Of a stretch of 64,000 nt of DNA, positions 41,458-51,917 are shown in pieces; the stretch's first letter is position 1, and each line of letters opens with the position of its first letter. The notes beneath the pieces were generated by a model that worked only from the letters and a program-made list of their open reading frames with translations, had not been told where the DNA came from and made no database searches. The translations under genes were made by a program, and so were the position numbers. This DNA is from Coenobita brevimanus (Eukaryota > Arthropoda > Malacostraca > Decapoda > Coenobitidae), in contig CM064713.1 in the NCBI GenBank assembly GCA_032717465.1, positions 13,457,360-13,521,359 on the forward strand, read 5' to 3'.

Positions 41458-42157
41458 CTATTGTCTTCCCCGAAGTCGTCTTGCCCCTGAGGTCGTCTTT
41501 CCTCGAGGTCCCTCTTCCTCCCTACGACGCTGCTCCGCCTCTTCCTGCCCCCTACGACGTTGCTCCGCTTCTTCCTGCCCCCTAAGACGCTGCTCCGCCT
41601 CTTCCTGCCCCCTACCACGCTGCTCCGCCTCTTCCTGCCCCCTACCACGCTGCTCCGCCTCTTCCTGCCCCCTACCACGCTGCTCCGCCCCGCATTTCGT
41701 TTTCACGACGCCTGCGTTCGGCCTCCTCCCGTCGTTCCTTTTCCAACGCCTTCAGCCGGAGCTGGGCGGCCTTTTCGCGTCGTTGCACATCCCGTCGCAG
41801 CTCATTTTCCTTCCTTTCTCGCTCTTCCACCACGCGCCTCTGCGCCGCATCCCGTCTCTCTTTGGCCTGCTGGCGCTTCTCTTCCAACTGCTGGTTGCGG
41901 CGCCGCTCGGCCTCCTGCTGCCGCGCCTCGGCCTCCTTCACCATCTTAGCCTCGTCCCTGACTCTGGCGGGAGCGAAGCGCGGGGTCTTGGGCCCCTCTG
42001 AGGAGGTAGTAGAGGAAGGGACGTATGAGGAGGAGGAATTGGGGTGGGAGGAAAGGGAGGAGGAGGAGGTGGGGGTGGAAGAGGGGGCAGCGGTGGTGGT
42101 AGAGACTGTGGGGGTGGAGGTGGGGTCGCTGCCCCTCCCCTTCCTCCACTTGCGCGC
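41458..42157 (-). pseudogene. Probable exon of a charged single-helix / coiled-coil protein (possibly MAP7-like)
   Basis: The minus-strand reading begins after a possible acceptor TCGGATACAG (AG at 42159-42158). It continues as a Ser/Thr/Pro-rich linker, then KTPRFAPARVRDEAK, then ~90 residues of Glu/Arg/Lys-rich helix (EEKRQQAKERRDAAQRR, EERERKENELRR) to a stop at 41672. A frame one base off continues with the 10-residue repeat to 41458, so a single-base difference in the G4 tract (41691-41688 on the minus strand) separates two parts that otherwise match in style. The helix resembles MAP7/ensconsin or INCENP helical regions, which bind microtubules, but such sequences converge easily. Identity is not established. 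It may be a broken gene or a sequencing error. Confidence 0.4.
41521..41697. repeat. 30-bp tandem repeat, 6 units, in coding frame
   Basis: Exact 30-bp periodicity of CCTACGACGCTGCTCCGCCT plus CTTCCTGCCC. On the minus strand it encodes a 10-residue helix-friendly repeat, GRGQEEAEQR. Confidence 0.92.
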
Positions 42158-42159
42158 CT

Positions 42160-42436
42160 GTATCCGACAACAAAGTCAATAGATGATCGAGTGGACGCCA
42201 TTTTGCACTCAATACAAGGCACCCCTCGACCCCCATGCTGGCCCACTCACCCTCTCACACCCTCTACCACGCTCTCTTCCACTCCATCCACCACTCACGC
42301 CCCCACGCACCTTCTCACTCGCACCGGAAGCTGTCAAAAGAATAACCATTTTTTGTTTGACTAAGTTTTGTTGTGGAGCCGAAGTTATGGACCAGCGACT
42401 AAGATATAGAATTTGAGTGGCGGAAGAGGTGGATTA
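42160..42436. other. Non-coding or unrecognised sequence
   Basis: Contains an ATG-led minus-strand proline-rich frame (42246-41938) overlapping the exon in another frame; this is probably a shadow of the C-rich linker. No other signal. Confidence 0.3.
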
Positions 42437-42449
42437 TTAGGGAAACTGG

Positions 42450-42465
42450 GATGAGAGAGAGAGAC

Positions 42466-42500
<35 letters not shown>

Positions 42501-42843
42501 AAGTAAATGTTGGTGAAGGTTTGAGCTGTGTACAGGTGTAGTAGTGCCAGGCCGCTGCACCTTACTTCATCTCGCCTTCTGTTCTCCTGTAGCTTGTGAT
42601 GCGGATATATAATAATAAGATCTAAGGAGTTCATAGTGGCGATGGTGGTGATGATGATTGTGGTGGTGATGATGATGATGGTGATAGTAGTGATGACGGT
42701 GATGATGTTTTCGATGATGATGATAATGATGAAGCTGAAACTGTATAGATATTGATGATGATGATGATGATAGTTTTGCTTTGTTGCTGGAATATAGAGA
42801 AGGAAGAAAGGAGACGAGAGAAAAAGCGGAAGGCCAACGAGAA

Positions 42844-42906
<63 letters not shown>

Positions 42907-42962
42907 TATATTCACCCACATTCCTGTTGTTGTTGTTGTTGTTATTATTATTATTATTATTA
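42450..42962. repeat. Cluster of microsatellites
   Basis: GAGA/GACA runs (42450-42499), GAT/GGT triplet tract (about 42640-42775), (CA)n at about 42846-42904, then TTG and TTA triplets (42925-42962). Long ORFs here are artefacts of the repeats. Confidence 0.92.
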
Positions 42963-43363
42963 CTAGAAAACAAAAATGTTCTTCTAAAATGATTGTTAAG
43001 ATGTAGGAATGGCAGAAGAGCACAGATAAGAGATGAAAAAAGCACAGAAACAAGAGAGCATTCAGGATGGCAGGAGATTTGTAGACCTATAGCCATTACT
43101 ACATTGCACACTTTAGCCACAAACTTGTAGCTGGTGCAATGTAGTAATGGGTATAGGAGATTTGTAGACCTATAGCCATTACTACATTGCACACTTTAGC
43201 CACAAACTTGTAGCTGGTGCAATGTAGTAATGGGTATAGGTCTCCAACCTCCTGCCATCCTCAATGCTCTCTTGTTTCTGTGCTTTTTTCATCTTTTATC
43301 TGTGCACTTTTGCCATTACTACATCTTAACAATCATTTTAGAAGAAAATCTTTGTTCTCTAGT
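42962..43363. mobile_element. Foldback element (long inverted repeats with tandem hairpin core)
   Basis: Outer arms of about 120 bp, 42962-43080 and 43245-43363, are reverse complements with few mismatches; both include TTCTAAAATGATTGTTAAGATGT or its complement in shorter words such as AAAATGATTGTTAAGATGTA. The core is two 83-bp direct units (from 43073 and 43156), each itself a hairpin: CCATTACTACATTGCAC pairs with GTGCAATGTAGTAATGG. No coding capacity. It fits a non-autonomous foldback or MITE-type element. Confidence 0.8.
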
Positions 43364-43904
43364 TTATGATCTTTTTGTGGAAGTATAATTATGCACAAAG
43401 GAAGGGTTAGACTTGGACTGTTACATGCACAGCATACTGAAAGATTAAAACGAGGCTGCCTTCCCGTGAAAAGAAGTGTTTTGGTCTGTTCAATAACCGT
43501 AAGGGGGCTGTAGCTAACCAATATTGCGCAAAATGGCGTACTTAATGGTTCAGGCTGCAACTCGCCAACAGCAGCCTGAATGCTTTTCTAAACATGAAAA
43601 CAAACATCTACATTTGAGAAGCGGCGTTTTGGTATAGTACGCTCGCGTACGCGTTTTTGTTTTAGACATAACAGATAAAGAAGAAACAACATAATCGATA
43701 TTTTTGCGGTTCGATTTTGCGACTCCTACGAAGGTTAGCAAGACTTTGCGGGTAGTTTTGCACTTGGATAGCGAAGGTCTTTTAGTTCATAAGCTTTGAA
43801 CTGGGTTTTGCGACAGTTTTGGCGCGAATGCTGCCACACCCTACAGTACAGGACGCTATTTTGAACCTGCGTCATTCCTACTGACGGAATGCTACCGCAC
43901 TCCG

Positions 43905-43905
<1 letters not shown>
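43364..43905. other. No gene recognised
   Basis: Mixed-composition sequence with a CpG-rich word GTACGCTCGCGTACGCGT near 43638. No coding or repeat signature. Confidence 0.4.
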
Positions 43906-43936
<31 letters not shown>

Positions 43937-44262
43937 TCAAAATATAATCATAATTAGTAGTAGTAGTAGTAGCAATAATTGTAGCAATAACAGTAGTAGT
44001 AGTGTTGGTGGTGGTAATTAAACATACCACCACCACCAATGCTACTAATACTAATACTGCTGCTACTACTACTACTACTACTACTAGTAGAAGTAGTACT
44101 TCTACTACTACTACAACGTTGGCTTTGTTTACATGCTACTACTACTAGTACTATGACTACTGCTACTACTACTACAACGTTGGCTTTGTTTACATACTAC
44201 TACTACTACTACTACTGCTATTACTACTACTACTACTGCGTTGGCTTTGTTTACATGGCACT
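43906..44262. repeat. TTA / TAG / CTA trinucleotide tract with interspersed 17-bp word
   Basis: Runs of TTA, TAG and CTA triplets. CGTTGGCTTTGTTTACA is inserted three times (about 44117, 44176 and 44240), showing that a compound unit was itself duplicated. Confidence 0.85.
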
Positions 44263-44399
44263 CTCTGGGCATCAATCAGACTGATTTGATGCACCAATCC
44301 ACCATAAACTTCTCTAACGCTACTTTACTATATAATTGATATATCTTATGGATTCCTTTACATTTTATAGTATATACTCTACCTACTAAACATATGCTA

Positions 44400-44582
44400 C
44401 TATATACATCTCTGTTTGCTGAAGGGTGTGTGTGGCCAGACCCACCACCTCCTTTTGTTGTACACTGTATGTACAAATTTTTACCACACACTGTGTATAA
44501 ATGTGCTTGCTGAAGGGTGTGTGTGGCAACCCACACGTATTCTGTATATCTTCACAACAATAAATATTTCAATCAATCAATG
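44400..44582 (+). repeat. Possible retroelement 3' tail with internal direct repeat
   Basis: GCTGAAGGGTGTGTGTGGC occurs at about 44418 and 44509. The segment ends with AATAAATATTTCAATCAATC, a polyadenylation-like signal followed by CAAT tandem units like the tail of the I-group LINE. It may be a 5'-truncated LINE or SINE end. Confidence 0.4.
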
Positions 44583-44706
44583 TCTTACCCAGGAATACAC
44601 AACCAGTTGCCACAGTTTCATCTGTTCCTCTTGCCAACACACAAGTATCAGCAATAACATTAACACGAATACACCTCAAGAACTCTAACATCTCTGCCAC
44701 ACTGGT

Positions 44707-44757
44707 AATAATAATAATAATAATTATTATTATTATTATTATTATTTTTATTATAAA
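44707..44757. repeat. ATA/TTA trinucleotide palindrome
   Basis: ATA triplets turn into TTA triplets, giving a self-complementary AT-rich run. Confidence 0.9.
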
Positions 44758-45129
44758 TAATACAAAAGGTTGAATTTTCCGTAAACTGAACGAGACTACC
44801 TGTACTTCCTATTGGTCCCCATAAAGAATAAAATAACGAGATTTGTTACACGTGCCCTGATCGACTGTCATATGTCCTTTCACACCTCACACACTCATTA
44901 CTGTATACTCTTTACCTTCACCTAAAACTGCCATCTCTCTCTCTCTCTGTAGCTGCAAGAAACTAACACTGGAATATGATGCTACGTCACAAAGAAGCAT
45001 TACGGAAAGGATTCAAAGTATTTAATCTCATTCTGCCACTAAGCTCCAAGCAACAGGCTGAATGACAAACACATCTAAGTTAAATTGAAAAAAAAAAAAA
45101 AAAAAGTGACGAAACTGTTGGGTTCAGTA

Positions 45130-45860
45130 ACGTATTACTTGAATAAATCAACAGTAAGTTCAGTATAATAATGTGTAATGTTGTTGTGCATCATTCCGTA
45201 TCAAATGGGGTGAAGGAATGTCACTCACAACATGTATTAGTTAAATATATCAACAGTAAATTCAATATAACAAAGTGTAATGTTGTGCATCATTCCGTAT
45301 CAATGGACTCACAGTGTTGCTTGGCCTAGTGGCCTAGCCTATAACGCATTACTTCAATAAACCTGCAGTAAATTCAATATAACAAAGTGTATTGTTGTGC
45401 ATCACTCCGTAAGAATTGGAGTGAAGGAATGTCAGACTCACATTATTCTGGACTCACAGTGTTACTTGGCCTAGTGGCCTAGCCTATAACGCATTACTTG
45501 AATAAATCTGCAGTAAATTCAATGTAACAAAGTTTAATATTGTGCATCATTCCGTATCAAATGGGGTGAAGGAATGTCACTCACAACATGTATTAGTTGA
45601 ATATATCAACAGTAAATTCAATATAACAAAGTGTAATGTTGTGCATCATTCTGTATCAAATGGAATGAAGGAATGTCAGACTCACATTATTCTGGACTCA
45701 CCGTGTTACTTGGCCTAGTGACCTAGCCTATAACGCATTACTTGAATAAATCTGCAGTAAATTCAATATAACAAAGTGTAATGTTGTGAATCATTTTGTA
45801 TCAAATGGAGTGAAGGAATGTCAGACTCACATTATTCTGGAATCACCGTGTTACTTGGCA
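45130..45860. repeat. Irregular satellite, about 6 units of 95-145 bp
   Basis: Each unit contains GTAAATTCAATATAACAAAG, then a TTGTGCATCATTCCGTATC-type word, most with GTGAAGGAATGTCA. Longer units add GGCCTAGTGGCCTAGCC. Units start near 45143, 45243, 45363, 45503, 45602 and 45751. Length variation comes from loss of the middle segment. Confidence 0.85.
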
Positions 45861-46378
45861 TTGCCTAAGACTTATGCTAACCGGGATGATTGATGCCACA
45901 AGTTGCAGCAGCAATAAACGGATCTGAGGAGGGTCACAGCTATCAATGTGAAGGAAAACATGGCCAGAGGTAGACCAATTAAAGACTTAGGATGAGGTTC
46001 TGCATGGCAAATGTCGGCATTGTGGGTCTGAGGATGGAAATGACTCAATATTGTGACACGAAAGAGCTGCCATCAAATGAAAAGACCTATACATGCCAGC
46101 ATGGTCCATGGCCTTTAGCCATAATGGTAATACAGTTGATCATCTAAGTGTACGAATAGCAACTGTTAACTCTTGTGTTAACCAACTAGTTAGTTGATCA
46201 GAAAAATGGTGAAAATGTGTGTGTGTGTGTAATTCACCGGGTCGGTCAGGAACACTTGATGGTCGTGATGATCAGCTTTTACCCTCCCGGATGGGAGCTG
46301 AGAGCTCATATAGTCCGAGCTAAGGGCAAGGCTGTGACCTTCACACACGCACACACCCGTCCCCTTGCTCAAGGGGGA
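45861..46378. other. No gene recognised
   Basis: Apart from a short GT run near 46217-46230 no structure or coding signature is evident. Confidence 0.4.

Positions 46379-46434
<56 letters not shown>
46379..46434. repeat. (GT)n microsatellite
   Basis: Uninterrupted GT run of about 56 bp. Confidence 0.97.
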
Positions 46435-46436
<2 letters not shown>

Positions 46437-46839
46437 CCCTTAATATGCACACTATAAAGGAAATGCTACGTTGTTTAGGCAACACAATTAGGGGCTGATG
46501 GTGCTCATGCAAGTGGTGTCAACGAGTGCACAGTTTGCACAGTGAGAAGGAACCGTGACAAGATTGATGTTGCAACTCGGATGGGATTGCAACGTGTGGA
46601 AAGATGCCACATGAGGGATGATGTGTTGATTTAGAGACAGAATATTTTAATGAAGTATATCTGTGTCCAACGTGAACATAATCTGCCCATCAGTGACAGT
46701 TGTGTCACATGAACAAGGAAGTTTATGGTAAAGTTGTACATCACCAACAGTTGTGTCAAAAGAACGAAGTTTATGGTAACTTCGTACAAGTAATGTAGGT
46801 ACAATCAATCCAAGAGTTTTGTGTAAGTGGAGGGTGGCT

Positions 46840-47075
46840 GACCAGTTTGTCAAGCAGAATGAGCTTCACTACGATCAGCTGCATGGTAAAGCATCTGCTG
46901 CCTGTCACTACTATTCCTCTTGTGAAGACATTAATAGGAAGGTGGCTACAAGAAAGCCAAGGTTTTCAATATGGATAAAATTGGGCTATTTTGGAAGTGC
47001 CTGCTTTCCTCTATACTGTACTTTTCTACCACAGGAAGAAAGGCAGGCCAGTCACTGTCGTTTGTCAAGGTGACT
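46840..47075 (+). pseudogene. Tigger/pogo-type DDE transposase relic
   Basis: The plus-strand reading around 46962-47000 gives VFNMDKIGLFWKCL, close to the F-N-x-D-E-T-G-L-F-W-K signature around the first catalytic Asp of Tigger/pogo transposases; here the Glu and Thr after the Asp are replaced. The preceding codons are in a shifted frame, and the downstream region soon diverges. Only a short, decayed piece is left. Confidence 0.5.
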
Positions 47076-47354
47076 GACACAGTTTGCTGCTTTATGCCCT
47101 TATGATGTTACTGTTGTATGCTTCGTTTTGTTAGTGAATAAAAAGGCAAGGTATGTCTATAAGAGGCAGGTCAGTAAGCAAGTTTGGACAACACCCTTTG
47201 AGTGTGGGGGGAGGGAGTGAGAGTCAGACTTGAGATATAATTACCACATTAGCTTCTATACGCCATACAGAATATTAACGGGTTTAATGGACTGAGATAC
47301 AACGGTTGAAATCACACGTGACCTGAGGTTATTATATATGTCTTGTGTAACAGT
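47076..47354. other. No gene recognised
   Basis: Short spacer before the RTE 5' leader; nothing seen. Confidence 0.4.
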
Positions 47355-50300
47355 GGTAGATGAGGGCGCCCATCATCCACTCACTCAGTGTAGGGATGCC
47401 TTATGGTCTCTACATTGAGTGACAAGCCAAATGGTTTGCTGTACCCAGGAAACCATTTACTACGCTGGGTGGTAACCATATAACCTGGGCTTCTGGCCGG
47501 GTTAAGTGTCTCCCAGATTTCCCTATTTCAAATCACTAAATCATGGCAGTCGTTTCGGAGAGCCTCGGGGGGCCCAATACCTGCCCAGGGCCCCAACCAA
47601 ATGGGCAGATTCGCATGGCCATGTGAAATGTGAGAGGTGTGAATGAGGACAGCAAAAGGGTCGAAGTGGTGAATGTGTTCAAGAGTGCGAGATATACCGT
47701 GATGGCATTGTGTGAAATAACGATGAAGGGGTGTGAAGTGGAGGAGTGGGAGGGTGTGAAATGTGAGGGGTCGGGCATGAATGGTTGAGGAAGATGCGAG
47801 GAAGGAATTGCTTTGTTGATGAATGAGGTGTGGCAGAGCGGAATGAGAGATTACAAATGTGTCAGCGCGAGATGTATGCATTTCAAGTCTGAGAAGGTGA
47901 AAGTGGCAGTGATTGTACAGTACGCACCGTGTAATGACAGGAAGGAGTTGGGATGAGCTGGATGAAGCAGTGGGAGATGCCCAGGAGTTATATGGTGATT
48001 GTAATGGGTGATATGAATGGAAGAGTAGGCACTGGTCCTGTGAGTGATATAATGGGTTGTAATGGAGTACCAGGAGAGAATGATAATGGGATGTGACTGA
48101 AGGACATGTTATTGCAAACACAAAGATGCCCATAAATATATATGGTATACAGGGAACGGAGACCATGTTGAAAGGAGCCTGACTGATTACATGCTCGTAG
48201 AAAAATCGATAATGGGAATGGTTGCTGATACGAGGGCCGTGAGAGGACGTTGTGGAGGTTTGTCAGATCATATGACTGCGGTACACAAGATCAAGTTGAA
48301 AGGTGAGAGGTGGACCAGGAGAGAGTGGAGCAGTCAGGGAGAGACTGAAAGTCGAGAAGATGAGGGTCAAAGACATGGCAGATGAATACAGGGTCAATGT
48401 AGGGGAGGAGTTGGAATCAGCGAATTGCAATTTATGGAGCTGGACAACTTGTGGAATATATATAGGGATTGCTTGGTTAGGAATGCTAAAGTGGTGTGTG
48501 GTGTGGCAAGAGTATCAACAAAGAAGAAAGGTACGGCATGGTGGGATGAAGAGGTTAAGAGAGCAGTGGAGGAAAAGAGGAAGAAGTGGCTAAAGTGGTC
48601 ACAGGACAGGGGTTCAGCTGAAATAAGACCTGAATATACTGAGAGCATGAAACACGTAAAAAAACAGTGAAGAGGAAAAAGAAGAAGGTAAATGATGATC
48701 TAGGAAGAAAAATAAATCAAATTACTCTGAAAATAGGAAGTTTTTCTGGAAAGAGGTGCGGAAATGTAGAAGTGACAGTGGAAAGAAATGTATAAGTGTG
48801 AAGGATGTAGGTGGTAGATTATTAACCCATGGGGATGAAGTAAGGACAAGATGGAAAGAATATTTTGAAAGTCTGTTGCATGGGAATGGAGAGAGCAGAG
48901 CGGCTGTAAACATGACTGGTTTTGGGGGTGAACAGGTAAGGAATGCAGTGCCAGGCAACGTGACACTCGCAGAGGTGAAGAGTGCTGTGAAGCGGCTGAA
49001 AAATGGGAAAGCAGCTGGGGTTGATGAGGTGTATGCAGAGATGATTACGTGTAGTGCAGAGAGCGGAATGAAGTGCTTGTTGGAGATATGTGAGGCATGG
49101 ATGAGTGAAACTGCCAGTAGATGGAAAAAGGCTGTGATTGTACCCCTGTACAAAAATAGAGATGAGCGAAGTGAGTGCATGAATTATTGTGGCATAAGTC
49201 TGTTGAGTGTTGTAGGGAAGGTGTATGGAAGATGCATTACTGAAAAAGTAAGAGAGATGCCAGAAGGCCTAGAGCACAGGTCTAATCCTTGCTGCTCCAG
49301 CCACCTCGATGTTTTGTGAGGCATAACGACTGGGCACGAGATGCAGGGTGGCTTTAGGTGTGGCAGAGGATATGTGGATCAAATATCTGCAGTGAGACAG
49401 ACAGTGGAGAAGGCTTGCGAGAAAGACTATAAGGTATTTATGGCACTTATGGATCAGGAAAAAGCATACGACAAAGTGAAGAGAGAAGAGTTTGGAAGGT
49501 TTTGCACATGTACGCTGTAGATGGTAAGCTGCTAGGTGTGATGAGTTTTTATGATGGTAGTGAGGCATGTGGAAAGGTACATGGGCATCTAAGTGAATGG
49601 TTCACAATCACTGTGGGTGCGCGACAGGGTTGTGTGATATCCCCATGGTTATTTGAAATATATGTGAATGGGATGATGAGAGCTGTAAAGACAAGAGTAA
49701 GGGAGTGAGGGATGTCATTGGTAATGAATGATGATGGATGGAATATCTCAAATTTGTTGTATATGCAGTGCTACTTGCAAATACCGGACAAGACCTTGGT
49801 AGACTAGTGCAGAGTTTTGTAGATGTCCGTGGGCGTCGTGCCTTTAAAGCAAATGTAGAAAAGAGTAAAGTGATGGTTACTGAGAGAGAATGTGACTCCC
49901 AGTGCAATGTTTCAGTGAATGGAGGGCCTAGAATTGGTGAGAGAGTTCAAATACCTGAGTACAGTGTTAGAAAAGAGAGGAAAATGTGCCAAAGAAGTGG
50001 AAAGTACAGTGACACAAAGAAGGAAAGTAGCTGGTGTTATGAAGGCCTCGTTAAGAATTAACACAGGCTTAAATGTTGCAGCTGTGCGAGGCTTACATGA
50101 AGGAGTGTTAGTGCCAACTTTAACATACGGGTGTGAGACTATGGTGTGGCATGATAATGAAAAGTCTGGAGTAAGAGCAGTGGCGATGGGACTGCTGAGA
50201 ATTATATGTGGAGTACAGAGAGCGGATAGGATACGGAATAATGTGATTCGAGAGAGATGCGGAGTGAGAAAGTCTGTGAACACCAGAATCAAAGACAGTG

Positions 50301-50765
50301 TACAGAGATGGTATGGTCATGTGGAGAGAATGGATGACAATACGGTGGTGAAAACTGAACGAATCTGAAGGAAGGAGGCGAGGTAGACCAAGAATGTGGA
50401 AAGATATGGTGGATGCGTGTGTGAGGAGGAGAGGTAAGGAAGTTGATGAGGCTAAAAGACTGAGAAGAGATCGAGCTGGCTGGATGAATTTTGTGCGAAG
50501 CGCAGGACCAGGGATTTGACACCCCTTTTTAACGTGACAGCGTTCGGATTGGCTCTATCGAATAAGTATATATGAAGCTACAGAACGTGGTGAAATTTCT
50601 TGGCCTATCAGATGGAGCCAGGATTCCGTGGGCTTGAATGGTGAGTGAATGGAAGCGTGGCCCATTGAACTGGGCAAACTTTGGCTATACAGTATGGACA
50701 CTGCTAGTCCTCACCCAGCCCTAGGGTGGAAAGGAAGTCCAGATGATAATGATAATGAACATTCT
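47355..50765 (+). mobile_element. RTE-type LINE, near full length, dead (copy 2)
   Basis: A 5' leader with the CATCATCCACTCACT module, endonuclease beginning near 47612 (NVRGVNEDSKRVE, ALCEITMKG, VSARCMHF, VIVQYAPCNDR), linker, RT (48756-49740), C-terminal region (49919-50510) and a 3' UTR ending with a GATGATAATGATAATG tail. About 3.4 kb, the usual RTE size. Many stops and frameshifts; about 60 bp of foreign sequence near 49270-49340 interrupts the RT, and the catalytic Asp pair is deleted near 49760. The closest relative in the window is copy 3. Confidence 0.87.
48756..49908 (+). pseudogene. RTE copy 2 reverse transcriptase, broken
   Basis: Frames at 48756-49319, 49502-49708 and 49738-50061 carry GKAAGVDEVYAEM, VPLYKNRDERSE, SLLSVVGKVYGR, ARQGCVISPWLFEIYVNG and NVEKSKVMVTE. 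Where copy 3 has LLYADDAVLLA, this copy reads VVYAVLLA, lacking the two catalytic Asp residues. Confidence 0.8.
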
Positions 50766-51917
50766 TTCGTAAAACTTACTAAGAGAAGTAATATCATTTA
50801 TGTTATTAAGGGAAACCTGTCTCCGTGTATTTGTAATTATAACTAATATTTTAGATCAGGAAGATTTACTCTGCATGTCATACTCTTTGTAACATAATAG
50901 GAACACTATAAACGCTTCAGAAACAATCCGTCATCTGAGTTTAATATCATGCCCTTGTTACTTTTAGTAGCTTGAAGAACTATATAGGTGGTAACATTAT
51001 ACCATGTAACTTGAGGGCGCCACAGCATATAACAATCACCTACCAAACTGGTATTATATTGGAATTACACCCAACTAGCGGCGACTGGCATTATGTTCAC
51101 TATTTGGTGTGTGTTTTAATCAATTTCTCTATAAACATCTATCACATCTCCGTCAAAATGAGGTTTGGTTAGGTTGTTAGGTTAGCTTATATTAGTTTGT
51201 TAGGATAATTAGGTTTGGTTGGTTTATCTTAATGCAGATGCAAAAAAAGACAGAGATAAGAGCACAACTCCCCCCTTAATTACGTACAAAACATTTGCGA
51301 CGGATGGTTATGGAAGAAAAGGTGTTTAGAACTGAATAACTTCAGTAATGAGCCTATTATTCTCAGTGGCCGTCAGTTGGGTGTAATTCCGACATGTCAT
51401 AAAAATACCCCCGCTAATACCAATACACCAGTCCTGTATGAGGCAGCCCTAGCATGTATTCAAGATGGACGGCAGGTGTTAGCACCCAAGTGGTGACATG
51501 TAGAGGTGTATGGTATGTAGGAGGACTACTGGGCCTTGGGAACAGGCTGTGATGCCTATGCCCAGAGTCGAACACACACACGAAAAAAAAAAAAAAAAAA
51601 ATCCAAAAATTTTCCACAAACTAAACATACAAGTGGTAGGCCTTTGGCTGGATTGTACTGACTTACTACAGTACTGCACAATCCATCACCCCTGGGGGTT
51701 CGCGTAAGGAATTATCATCAATCTGAGGGTTTTGTTTAGCCAGGGATGGGCCTCTTCCTCAGTCTCCAATTCCTTACAACCCAATTCCTTGTCCAAGAAC
51801 TTCAAGCAACAAAAGCAAGAGCAAAAAATACTGCAAAACGTATACGATAAAATGAAGAGTTATTTCTTGTCAAAAACTAAGGTAAGACAGAAAACAATTC
51901 AAATCAAAACCAACCGC
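50766..51917. other. No gene; contains a short inverted-repeat element
   Basis: Outside 51060-51392 nothing is recognised except an A-run near 51582-51600. No ORF shows a family motif. Confidence 0.4.
51060..51392. mobile_element. Candidate MITE-like element with TTAGG-like core
   Basis: GGAATTACACCCAACT with a CGGC tail at the left is reverse-complemented by GCCG...AGTTGGGTGTAATTCC at the right, about 22-bp terminal inverted repeats 330 bp apart. The interior (51165-51235) has TTAGGTTGTTAGGTTAG and related words resembling degenerate arthropod TTAGG telomere repeats. No target duplication was identified. Confidence 0.45.

Noticed and set aside
47528..50522. Minus-strand ORFs across RTE copy 2
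   Set aside because: Antisense shadows; coding motifs are on the plus strand.
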